This document shows, one piece after another, positions 12,697-25,900 of a stretch of DNA of 64,000 bases. Position 1 is the first letter of the stretch, and the number at the start of each line of letters is the position of its first letter. The notes under the pieces were generated by a model. The model saw nothing but the letters and a program-made list of their open reading frames with translations, did not search any database and had not been told where the DNA came from. The position numbers and the translations under genes are program-made. This DNA comes from Capitella teleta (Eukaryota > Annelida > Polychaeta > Capitellidae): the NCBI GenBank assembly GCA_000328365.1, contig KB294182.1, positions 138,267 to 202,266 of the forward strand. The letters run 5' to 3'.

Positions 12697-15600
12697 CGCA
12701 TGCGCTGCATAAGATTCGGATTCCTCTGAGCAGGCGTCGCGCAAAACGGAATTGGCCGCGAGAAGAGGCCCGGGACAGCTCTCCTGGGACCCACTTGTGC
12801 GTCGTCTCAAGAGCGGCGGGGAGCATTGATGTGTGCTGCAAATAGATGGCTTCTTGCGCTGAATGCCCAACAACTGATGATCCCCTGCACACGTGTAGCG
12901 CCTCGTAGGTGAGGGATTGCATCCTCATTTGTTAATTTCTCATAATTCACCTGGACCAATTCGTCAGCACAGCCTCCCTCAATTGCTGTTCATTTGTGAG
13001 CTCTCTGACTGGGGACTCAGCATTTATCATGGCAGTAATTCCTGCGCCCTGACCATGTTTTATCGCCGAGACATTTGTCTCGCAGACCTTGATGAATTGA
13101 CAACAGCGCAGTGAATTTGAAGTGGTCCTGCGGCGTCCATGTCATTGACAGATGTACTCTTAACGGTCATGAACAAAACTAAAATAGACGACTCTTCTTA
13201 TGATTTATGTCTGGGCGGGACTCGTGTTTAATGCATGAGCAGTACATCACCGAAGCTTTCATGTTTACCTTTCCCGTGATTCCGTGACAGAGGCAGCCAG
13301 TCACGACCCCAGACATCCCCTTAGGACTTTTGAGGGGAATCTACAAAAGCGCTTTTCTAGGAAATCATCCATGTTCCAGTTTCCTCCTCCATATCTCTTA
13401 ATCGGCTCAAGCAGTGAGTCGTTACTGGACACCCACGGTTATTTGCAGCGGGCTTTTATCGTCCTGCAATTGCTAGCATACAGCAAGTCGTTTTTCATGC
13501 TTCCGAGAACTGTGTCAATATAATTATATTATCATTCATTATATAACATTCCGGACCTACAGTTTGCATAATGCTGATTAATAAACGCCTGTACGGACCG
13601 TGTGCTTCTGTGGGACACGAGTATTCATGTAAGACCAATGTCAACATATCACAAGAGATATATACACAAAGCTTAATCAATCAATTTGACTCGCGTGCAG
13701 TATGCTGTACCAGAATATATAGACCCACAATCACACAATACACTGGATTACCCACCGCTTGTCGATGAACAAAATTTCAAATTGCGAACTTTATATCATT
13801 GGTCACTGAATATAGGTCACCTTTAGGGCTACGAGACGTATTGGCAATGTTAAATCCCAATGCCAGTTCTTTTCTGTGGGGGGTTCAATGCGAGCCTTTG
13901 TTGGGCTGTCAGTCCATGTTTGTGTCGTATAAGTGGCGTGCAAGCCTCGGGTTGGACGGCGCAAGATAGGCCCATAATAACGCCGCGCTTCATTTGCATC
14001 TTCGCATGGCGTGATTCACGAGAGATCCCGTTCACCCACGTGACCCCTCGCCATTCATCACGTGACCACTGCTTCCCTATGAGCATGATAAGCTTCCGGG
14101 AAAAAATCCGTCGTTTGCTCGTTTCTGGGCGTCGAAGTACCCAGCTTCTTTTGGGGGATAGTTTCCAACATATGGACCCCCTGTGAGGGGGTAAATCAAG
14201 CTACCAACACCTCCGATAATACCGAAGGAGCGGACGCTGTGTTTTATATTTTATGTACGCTGCTTTATTTTCTACAGGTTTGACTGGTTTACAATGGTTA
14301 TTTTTATTATATCATCGCTCTTGGGTTGAATGAGTGCATTACAGATATTGTCGAATAAATTAATTCTATTATGCATTAATTATAATTCATGGCTCACCTA
14401 GTTGCTATGAAATATCAGAAAGCCTTCACACCGGATGACTCGGGCGTCCACGTCAAACGACAAAGCGGCTGTGCTGATCTGGCTTAATCTCGGTCTATTG
14501 CTTTATTTGATTTCTCATCTGATTACGAAACTTGTTTGATTGATACGTCTCGGTTGCAAACCACGTGATGACCTTCATATTAACCTCAAGGGCATAATAT
14601 GCAACTCACAATTAGCATGGATCCAATGCAAATAACCGGGATTGTCTGACCGATATTTGGTGTCTCAAAACCAATATTGGTCATTTCTGGAAGCGTAGTG
14701 TATTGGGGCCTCAAAATTGTTAAGAACTTCCATGTTATCTGGCAGGTGTATTGTGAGCTTCCATCCCCAGAGTGGCATTGAGGTGGTGGTCTGGGTTTCA
14801 TGAAACTTGTCAGCCATTGATTGATTAAATGCAGGCTGAGTCAGGGCCAATCCCTTCGGCACGATCTCCCTTCTGTTGGCCTGACATTCGCCTTATATGA
14901 AGATCAGATAGCGTTCCTTGTCCTGAATATCAGGCATTGAAACCAGAAACGGTGCAAACAATGTGTAAATGTATTATATTCTTGGAAAAAGGTATTTGTC
15001 AAAATCGAGGAAATCTAGCACTTATAATGTATAACCACAAAGCGGAAAGAACGGAACAAACCCCTGTCAACTTATCGAGCGCCAAAGTCGGTGTCTTATT
15101 TCATGGCCTTTGATATTCGCCCTTGAACGGCTTCCTAAATAAGCACACCATGTTGTTCCTGCTGATAAGGAATTACAGAGTTATCAGCCAATGGGTTTTT
15201 ATCTTCACACCCGAGAAGCATTGCAGGAGCTGCCTCCTGTGATCCCCCGAAGGCAGAAGCTATGCTACGGTCAATAAGCAGACCGTCGCTTCTGTTAGCG
15301 CGTCTTTCTTTCTGAGGTTTTTGTGTTGCTGGATTTCGAAGAATATATCCGCACTGAGAAATTTTCATTTTATCTAGTGTATAATGCAAGTATAAGTTAA
15401 CCTGCACATTTTTTCCTTGGAGTAAAGTTTTGCTTCTTGACATTACTCGCCTGTAATCAAACATGACGATTCTGAGGCCAACGTACCCCAATCGAAGAAA
15501 TGCCAAGCCGGCACTACTTCATTGCGGTTTATTGTTGCCCGATGAGAGTCACAGATTTGTGGTTTCAAAGTCCACTAGCAGATTCTTATAGGAAATCAGC

Positions 15601-16172
15601 CGCACTATAGTGCCAACACGATGCAACAGCTATGAGACGCATGCGTCACAGCTCCCGACAATATTATCCATGAATTATGGCAAGCAATTAGCGGAAATGC
15701 TCAGTGCGGTAGATAGCGCCACACACGACTAAACATCACGTGAAAACATTGTTATCACGGTCACAAAAGAGGTCAATTTAGTCATGAGGCGTTTGTGCAA
15801 CCAATAAAGTTAAGAGTGGACGAATTGATGTTGGCAGCATTACGAAATGGGTCTGTTCTGTATTAATTATGGTTGCTCCGTGTTGGAGTTTGCGTGAGTG
15901 CTGAAATGGAACACTGTCATAGATACTGTATTTCATACAGAAACCATAAAACAATTATTTGCTTAATTGCACGAGAAAAAGCGGGTTAGTTGTTAATTGA
16001 CACCAGGATGATGGCAATTACTGTGTAGAATTAAGATTCAAGATCGTCTTGGTGCGGAAAATGGAATGATTCTAGTGTGAAATTAAGGACAGTGTTAATT
16101 TAGTATTAATTACATGGCGCCAAGTAGACATTAATTTATTGATGATACACCAAAGATAAATATAATTAATAT

Positions 16173-16202
<30 letters not shown>
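16173..16202. repeat. (AAAT)n microsatellite
   Basis: About seven consecutive AAAT units, nearly perfect, in AT-rich DNA. Confidence 0.9.
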
Positions 16203-16203
<1 letters not shown>

Positions 16204-16913
16204 ATTAGTCACATTCCCTTCGTTCTGATAACGGATACGGATATTCACAGAGTCCTTGGTATAAACTCGTTACGCACGAAGTAATCATATACAATAACGA
16301 GATTAACAACTTTTGAAATGAATCATATACAATGCGTATGCTTACAGCCATACATTTCCATGAGAGCAAGGGCAGTGACCTATATTTAAGGAGACCCCTG
16401 ATCACACACAAACATACACAAACACCTTAAACTGGGTTTTCGATTTCACTGTTCATGTTGTCTATTACGGATAGTCGGATGTCGGTAGTCAGATGAAAGC
16501 TCCGAGATCTGTGCGCACAACAGTTCGTCACGAATCCCTGGACGAAACGACGCGAAACCGGAGAAAGATGGATGTCCAATTTCACCTGAGTGACTCCGAC
16601 TCAAGAAACACATGCTTCTTTATTCTCACGGTTCATGTATCTATTCTCTTGGGTTAAAGCGAATTTCGTAGGGTTGTCAATTTAATACAGCAACGTATGG
16701 GTAATAATGATTACATATAATGCAGTAGTTTGGTGCAAAGGAAGGAAATGTATGTGGGAGAGGAAGCATTTGCGTTTGGTATTCGTATAAAAATATCAAA
16801 AAATCATAATTCATTCGCTTACAGATGCATGGGGGTGCGCACCCCCTGCGATAAAACAAGGAAGGGGGTCAATGTGGTATAGGAGGGGAGGGGGAGGAGA
16901 AGGGGGTTGGGGT

Positions 16914-16976
16914 GCCCTCATTTCACAGGCTATTAACGGGGGATCAACTGCGCATTGCGACAGTCGGCGCCCGAAT
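16914..16976. repeat. Dispersed 60-bp motif, copy 2
   Basis: Second occurrence of the motif at 12635-12696, same orientation, lying just after a G-rich tract at 16880-16913. The two copies are about 4.2 kb apart and moderately diverged, so this is not a recent duplication. Confidence 0.55.
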
Positions 16977-19900
16977 CATAAGACCCGGGATTTGAATACC
17001 GTGACATGGACACCGAAGAAGACGGAATTGACGCCCTTTTTTGAAGGACAGATCTTATCTTTTGACACAGAAACCGATCTGATAAGCAGATATGCATGGT
17101 GTAACGATCCGATCTTATCTTTAACCGTAACGAAAAAATGCGTTAAACATGCAAATGGATTCCTGCGACTGATTGTGGCGAAGTGCCATAATTTGCGATG
17201 CCATGACGCATCGGTGTCAGCAGGAGATATCTTTATGAATGTTCATTTTGCAATTTTCCCAAAAAAAACCCAAATCGATTGACCCCGATTCCTGGAATGT
17301 CTAGATATGACCTATAAACAACAGGATGGCAATGATATGCAACTGCGGGTTACACACTGATTTTCCAGTCACCCTAACTCACAAGTATCTGCGTTCAAGA
17401 CTAAACAGAACAAAATAAGTGGCGGCATGGCCTGTTTGCTTTTCCTTATTTCATTGAGATTCTCACGACTCCAGTGTCGGCTTAGAACCTTCTTTGTGTG
17501 AACCCCAACGAGAGCTAAAGCCTTAAATGTCTCGAGCCATGCGTAGTACAATTGATAAATGCTAAATAATAGCTCCGGAAAAGACGCTATAAAGTCTTCT
17601 GCACTGGTTGTTTTAGTGTATGGTCATAGAAGGGGCCAGTATGTGACCAGAATTCTGGTTTAAGGAGCGATAGTGATGGGATTGGTGAGTGCAATCACGT
17701 GTAGTAATGTTATATGTTCTTGTAGAGTAGTACAGAGCTACGGTTGAGGTGTGTATGAGATGATTACATTAGACGTGGTATTGAAAGAAAAATTAATTTG
17801 TAGTGTCCTTCATCGCCAGAGTAGCGCAAACTAAGGATCGGGCCCCATTTTGTGTCCAGAATTTCAGAGTAATTTAACTTTGGCAAACGATGGTCACAAG
17901 AAAATAAAATGGAGTGACTGTGTCTATTAGCCAACGATAGAACAGTGTATACATGTATGTGATTTGCCATATAAAATACCAAAATATGGTTTAGAATTCT
18001 GCACCCAAATGACGCCTAAATCTCCGGTTGCGCCGCTCTTGTGATGAAGCATACTAGTTATTTGGATATCAGTGATGTGCTAATAATTGTAGCTGGATAT
18101 CATTAGCTTTGGTGATTGGCAAAAGTGCTACACAATCCTTGCCAATTTGAAATATGGGTGCACATTACCAACTTCTATATTAGGGCCAAATGCTACTTTA
18201 ATCAGGCAAAACGTGCGTATTGCATCGACCTATGCATCGCAAAATCCATTAGCGAAGGCCTCTGCCACAACTAGGGTTTATGCCCGAATATCCCCTGAGG
18301 CTTGTTCTAGAGACGCGAGGTTCACCTTCATCTAGGGTACGCGCCTCCAAGTACCAAATGACCTACTTTATACTTCACGTGTGTGTATGGTGCATGCGAC
18401 TACGGGATGTACTATAGATGTAGGTGTAAAATCGTGCAAGTCCTATTTGGAATAGAAGTCCTATTGTAGGACTACCTCTCACAGCACTGTGTATTATATC
18501 ATCTATAACTTAAGGTACAAGCTGAGAATACCTACCCGGGGAACTACACTCTGTTGCACAAGTATTCGCTTGGAAGTGTTATGAGACTAGTTCATAACGA
18601 CGGCACAATTGAAGGAACCAGGTTTCATTGAAATAATTGTTTGTTTCCTCTGTACCACCCGGCACTAATAGAAGTGAACATTCAGTTTCATTTCAATGGT
18701 AATTGAACAAGCACCTGCTGCTTTGCAAAGCTTCGACATATTATTTGGTTTACATAAAACTCTGGCACAATTCCTCCTGCCATCTATATGCTCCAAGGGT
18801 TATCCCATCGGTAGTAACATCGATAAAATATGAAAACATAGTAGTCTGGTCAAATGTTGTTGTTAATGCAGTTAGTTTCCTATAATTGAGTGAAATATAT
18901 GTTATAACGTACAAGTAAGTTGTGTGTTGTGTATAATCTACGGAATGTCTGTTCTGAGATTCTAGATAATGATCCTGTTGTCACGATCGTAGCTGAGGAT
19001 ATTGCGCTGGTCAGAAGTCGAAATGAACTCCCGGTGTCGCAGTTACAGGATTTCTGCCGTTGATATGAGCAGCAGCAGTTTACATTTCTCTGCGAAGGCG
19101 AATGTTCGCTTCTTTGATTGCAACTGCACTCAACAGCGTTGGATTTACATAATCTGTTCTCGCGATGAATCGCGGCTAATAGTGGGGCACGTGATTTGAA
19201 AAGCAACCGCTGGACGTCGTCTTAGAGGCCCTTAAAACAGCTATTTGAGCTCCAAGGCCGCGCGATTGCGTGGAAGCCCCGCTGCCTGTTTTCTAGAAAC
19301 CTGTTATTATTCGGAAAGCATTTGGTTTATAGCTCAATGCAGCGACTCGCATTTATTGGGCGCATTCGACATTGACACCCAACGTCCTTTTATATCTGCA
19401 TTACACTGACATTGTGCTTGTGAATATTTGTCTCTAGGTAGCATATATTAGCCAAATGCTCAGGTTTCAATCATCGAAATGACCCACGAAGGGTTTGAAA
19501 GTAAGCACTGTTAACCTGCTCAGAGACGAGCACCTACTGAGGGCGTACAGGTAATTGGATTCTTTAAGTGTGAAATGCATTAGGCAGGTCTGTGCTGGAG
19601 AAAGAGTCGACGGTAACGTGATTCTCCATAATATCACTGGGGAACATCGTGATGTGTGGAACGCATTCGCTGGGGGAATTCTACAGAGATGTCTTCAACT
19701 GACACAAAACAAACCGATGAGTGACGGGCTTTAATTTTATATGGTAATTCACGGCGTACTTCAGGCAAATCAGGTAAACGCCGGCGTTATGGTATATCGA
19801 CTGGCAATTTGGTGCATATAATATGAAGTAGTTTCTTTTCATTTCTCATGCAAGCATGCGTACACATCATCAGCCCCTTGCAATGCTCGCTTTGATGTGA

Positions 19901-22900
19901 CATAAAGTGCGGTATTGACATTTCCCTAACAAGCAAGACATTGCAAATATGAGTATCAACGATGCACTAGTTCACTCAAAGAAAGTTCTTAAAAAAATAA
20001 GAAAGACATAAAACAATTTGCCTTGGAGTTCATAATTCTAGCGAACCTATAGCAGGTCAATTCTGAAAGGCATCTCGCACCATTCCATTCACTTCTTGAT
20101 TCAGATGACTCACCATTTCCGACAGAAAAAAAAAGAAGGAAAAAAATTCTGGCTTTTTTATTTGGCAATGATTTGATCAAAGAGCCATCACTCATACAGG
20201 CAATAGATTGAGCGAAAAACTTCGCCTTGAACTTCATATCATGCGGCCCAGATATATATTTAGGGGAAGTGCAAGGCAATGGGCAGCTCAGGTTGGTAAG
20301 GGAGATTGTTTTGATTGCTATTTTCCCTTATCATAATATACATAAGTAAGTAAATAAATAAGTAAGGGGTAAGCAAAATTTCAGGGCCGAAGAACTAGCA
20401 GAAGAAAAACATATAAAATAATTATATTGAAGCCAATGCGTTAGTTTCAGAGTTTTCGTAAATCGATTTACAAGGCTGCATAATACAATGCATCTTCAGC
20501 GTAGAATAGTAATGCTCACTTCTCATAATTGAATCATATTTTTATATTGGCCCAGATTTGAAAATAATTGGATTTCTTGGAATAATTTCATTACAGCAAA
20601 TGGACGAATTCTGATGTGTTTTCAAACTTGGAACGAATTTCGGAAGAACAAATTGATAGCGAACATGATAACTACTCGTTAAATATCAACAATGCTTCTG
20701 TCTGAGTGGAATCCTTGCGCCCTTGAGTAGCTGTCACATCAAGTATAGAAGCATGATGGAACGGCAGGAGCTGGATTTCATAACCTCCTGTATTGCCTCC
20801 TTTTGTTGATGGATGCGATATGACAATAGAGGTCACGTGCTTGTCATGTGACCCAGGTGAAAAATTCAACACGCCCATTTGTCACAGGGATCAGCAAAAC
20901 ACTATTCAGAAAATATGTATTTATTTGATTGTTGTTGAGCATAATTCATTGAATCGGGGATATCTCTCGCTGTCTTCACCTTTATAATCATGTCTCATCA
21001 CCTCAATTTTTCAATACATGGCTAATAATCACGCTAACCCAGTGATTGCCACACGAGCACATTTTGCCTGTAACAACATAAAACTGCAGATGTGCTCTTG
21101 AATAACACTTCCATTTTTAGTTTTTCACCTTCTTACTCGCATTACACACTTGCCGCCGACCCATGAACATTCAGCATGACAACACTCCTATTGGCATCAT
21201 GATTTGAACTCAGCGGAACATGCGTTGCAAATATGTCTGCCGCAACACCCGAGGCACTGGGTCGGGCAATCGGTAAGAACCAGACTCAGAGAGTGGTTGA
21301 AATGGACAATCGCAATCAAGGAAATTTCAGCTAATTTATCGAGCGAGAATCAAAATTTATAACGAATATCAGTGATTTGTGACAATGATTATGCGGAGAC
21401 GTAAGTAAATCACCAGTTGTTGAACCCAGATTTATTTTCAGCCCACTTGATTGAGCCTACATGACCAATACACTCGGTTCAAGTGACCATTTCATTATCT
21501 GTTTCGAGTCTCTTGTTTTCCCAGTGAGAGCGAAGACAATGTTTCCCAACGGAGGCGACCACTTTCTTTCTTCAAGAAGACTCTGAGCCGCCTCCACCTC
21601 GTTGATCGCAAAACCAAACACTAATATGCCTTGCAGCCTCTACGTGCCTGATTGGCTCGCTTCTACATTGGAACGAAGGAAACCATGACGCGACATGATT
21701 CACTTCGTATGAGGTCACACTTTGGGTACGGCGAACGCATCGCAAACAAATTAGCATGCTTGTTTTTGCACAGAATCAGGCTGTCATGTGTGTAATTGAT
21801 TGTTTTGGCTGTTGCTATAGGAGACAACAAATTGGGAAGGTTTTCTGGATCTGCTGCTCCGTCATTTCCATCATGAACAGAACATGTTCAGATTCATTGA
21901 ATGCTGTTTGTGGTGCTTTTTTTTTGTACTCAGATCCAGCATGACCAATTGTTTTGAAAGTTGGAGTACAATATATACACGCATATAGGTAACGAGATGG
22001 CTTGGGTGTGGGTGTACAGCTAGCATAACGGAGACCAATGGAGGATAAGAAGTGCAGGTTCAAAATTGTTTGTGAGAACTTTCCGTAAGAATGTCATTGT
22101 GTCCCGTCCAATGATGGTGATTTGGTCAAAGTTTCGATTATTGTTACTTAATATCAATTATAAGATTATATAACACACATGCAATGGAAAATAATGATCG
22201 ATCATGCATCGCTAGTACTTTTCGGTTATGCCAGGGACATTCGCTGAATCCGATTCAATGGAAATTTTTTTAAACCAGAACAGCTAATATGAGTTGTCCG
22301 ATCGATGAGAAATTATTTCAGACACATGAAACCATGGATGCTACAAGGTGCTTGGGTCTCATATTCAGTTCGATGAATATACGGTAATCAATAGTGTAAT
22401 AACCAGTTCTTGGTATCATTCGTAGATGTTAAAACGCAATTTGGTATAACTATAAATATAACTTTAGATATCCAACCAATTATTGATCGAAATTAAGGAA
22501 ATTAATGCCCACTTTGAAATATATATTCAGTATATTACGCCGAAAATGTTAGTTCATATCCATGTGCAAAAGGTACTCCGAGTGGTTAGATACAATTCAG
22601 CAAAGGCCTCATCACACGAAACGTATTTTAGCATCTGAAAATAGCCATATATACGCGTCGATTGTAAACATCTACTCCAGGTGAACGGTGCGCAATTAGA
22701 TAGGTCGAGGCTGAGTGCTCTGAGAACGGCCAAATAGCCGTCATTTCAGAAATGCCACGGTGGTATACGGAACTAAAATAACTCTTCCGCACCTCCCCCT
22801 TCCTCGCTTCTTCTTGGATGGGTCCAGTTTCAGTTGCATCTAGTTGCAGGTCGTTGTGCCTTATTTTTGGCATGAGTACACCGGTCAAAGTGATAATTAA

Positions 22901-25900
22901 TCCTAAGGGATATTCTGAGTGCAGGTGACTGCTTATAATAGCAGGCCTCTGCAATAATTAGTCTGATTGGATGAGAGACGAGGCTAACGTTCGTTTGTGA
23001 GTTCTTATCAATAATTACTGGAAATTGTCTTCATGAGCATGCTTGTGATTATGAGAGTCAAAGTTAAAAAATTACATTGCTCATCTTTTGAATTCACTCC
23101 CTCACTCTTTGTTTATGAACCTGCACGATACAAAATGGTTCAGCCACAATGGTTATCAATCGACTGACGAGTGACTCATGTACCATTATTAATCACCGCA
23201 TGCTTCGATGAATCTTTAGGTTATACAGCATCAGTAATTCTTCTACGTGTCAATACCTGGATACTCCACCTGCTCATTAGCATCGGTACAGCGAGCAGAA
23301 CTCATCACCCAATTGCATTAATCAGGGGTGAGACGCGGTGAGATACAATCAACAACAGAGCACCCGCCACGCCAGCTCAGAAGCCTCAACAACGCAACAC
23401 CATGCTTCACCAAGCATGGTGATCAGCCAAGGGACCCAGGAAGTTCTCAGCGCCCCCATCTGGGCATCGTCAGAACGAGCGCACTCTGCCCTCAGTGAAC
23501 TGAGCGCTGACTTTCAATTACTCCGATCAACTGAACGTCAGATCACAGCATTATAAATGATTTCAAATGCTGGATGAGCTTGTAAATTATCGTCAATGTT
23601 GTTCTTCTACCGATGGAGCAAGTAGATCAAAGTTGAACGCCAGGGAATTTATTTATTGCAGCTTGAATTATCCGCGGAAGATTGGCTCCGTGTTTTAGCG
23701 ATGTCATCTCACGCTTCAGTAGTTCTCCTCTTATGCACCGAGATTGTTTCCAATGCCTTTGTTCTCCCATCTTTACGGGCCGACCGCTTTTGGAACTGAA
23801 GAGGTGAATGTCCCCACCGCCAACTTAAAATCACATTTAGAGAATATCCATTGAGGATTGGGCCAGAAGTTATTTTTGAAGAAGGATAAGGAAGAATAGA
23901 ATATGGATGCGTGTTTATAACCCACGGGTCCGTTTGGGCCTCACGTAGAAATAGGGGGAGGGCGATATCTGGGTCGGGATATGGCTTCCATCTGGAGACG
24001 CTGCTGCATTTCGCGATACCGTGCGATAAGGCGTTACCCCCTTTCCTTCTTCATGCAATGCATTATTCAACAAGAGACCCAAGTGTCTCATTTGTGGCTT
24101 TATACTGCGTAGTGATTCCTTATTTTTTGGGACTTTTTACAATGGAATCCTTCATTAGAGCAAAGCTTTGAGGCTTGCAAATGTGCCACTGCACAATGTG
24201 TGAGGTAACAGCGTTAGTTATGCTTGGTTCATAGTGATACAGTATTGCCCTTTTGGCAAGGGTGCTAATGATGCTCAAACCGCTCTCCCACGCTGGCATC
24301 TGGGGTAAATTCCATTCGGGTAATTCATTTATCAAAGATGGAACGCAGATAAATGCCGACGGTGACCTATTTATAGAGACGTGGTACCATATTTCAAGCC
24401 TTGCGGCACAATGTCAAATGTAAACGCTCCATCGCCCATCAAGCCCTGTGTTAAAGCTATATGCATCGTAACACTTGATAAAGGATATGTTCCAGCAATA
24501 TCTAATTACTTCCAGTCCTTGCTCCACGATGTCTAAACCTGGTTAAGCCTATGCCACATGGGCCTCGTAAAGTAGAGAGCTGATCAGCAAATGGTATTAC
24601 GGGGGACAGGTGCACTTGATTCACCCTTGCATGCACAAGGGAAGGTATTCACACGACGCTCCATTGTGATAAGGATAGGTCTTAACAATGAGTTTATATG
24701 CCTACTTTTCTCGCCATCAAAATGTTGTATTGCTTTCATAAAAGTCTCGTTAACGCCTCTCCTTACGGTGATTCAGTGGTCAAGTGGTCAATGTGTCCTC
24801 CTCGGGTTCACCCTATCCTCCATTACAAGTTAAGGCTCCGGCAATTTATCCTCTGGTCATTGTTTTGATGTCATCAAATTTGAAAATATGGTTGGTTTCG
24901 TTTCAAAGAAACAGCACAGACGTGGAGAAGGGAAATAATTACAACACACACGCATCTCCCTCCCTCAGCTAAATATTGCGACAACTATTACAATCGATGT
25001 TTCAATGCAATTTCCGCTTTCCGGTGAAAACATATAAAATTTTGCGTCGATTGTAAAATTTTATTCGACCGGCCATTCCTCAAAGAATACCCAGAACTAT
25101 GGCTTTCTCTTATTGATTCATCAAAGCTGGTCGCTGTTATGGTCCTATGACACAGGTAAATGGCATTCATATGAGAGATTGGGTGCTCGATAAAGCTCCG
25201 ATTTTGTTGACGGATTGATTTCTGATCCACATAACGATAATGCAGTTTAGTTGAATTTTCTGAAAGGAGCTACTGCAGGTGTATGTATATTAAAATATTC
25301 TTTGTTCATTATCAAGGATTGCATGCATGCTTGATTTCGGAGTCTCAAATTACATATGTTTGCCAAAGTAACCAGCTTTCATATGGCGATAATAATGTAG
25401 TTCGCGAGATGTTCTGAGATACAACTACATAGTGATCAGTATTGCGAGCTGATAGCAACCCTTTAATTAAACGGATTGCACGAATGCATAGTATGACAGG
25501 TACTTGGCTGGATGATCACGTGATTGCCCTGCAAAATCTTGGTGCTGATCTATGACAATCCGTAATAGGTCACCTTCCTTGATCGGTGGATAAGGCCCTT
25601 CCGGTCTGCTTCTCGATCCACATCAACCCTAAAAATTCCAGAATCTCAAGTTTTAAAAAGTGATAAACCGAAGTAGCTACACTAGCCATCGATGGTTGCG
25701 TATCTTTCATTCGAGATCGCAGAATATAGCGTCAACCAAATATAAGACGCCATTTCAGGGTGAGCCCCAACAAGTTTTGCCCCTCGCTTAATTGTGTATA
25801 ATTCCAACGAGGTCAGCTCACGCGGTGGTCAGCGCATAAGGAACCACAATATGGTTATGTATGATCGATTGCAGCCGCGATTGAGATTAGGATATCGCGA

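Larger units (their letters stand above)
11374..16913. other. Non-coding stretch, no gene recognised
   Basis: Only short unassignable frames are present. GC-richer islands lie at about 12440-12900 and 13860-14080, and the rest is AT-rich. It includes the first copy of a dispersed 60-bp motif (12635-12696) and an AAAT microsatellite (16173-16202). The minus-strand frame at 14665-14862 and the 123-codon frame at 15135-15506 have protein-like stretches, but neither has a recognisable domain or splice context. Confidence 0.55.

Noticed and set aside
14590-14862. Minus-strand frame with a protein-like stretch
   Set aside because: Interrupted by a stop, no family recognised and no splice sites in the right places.
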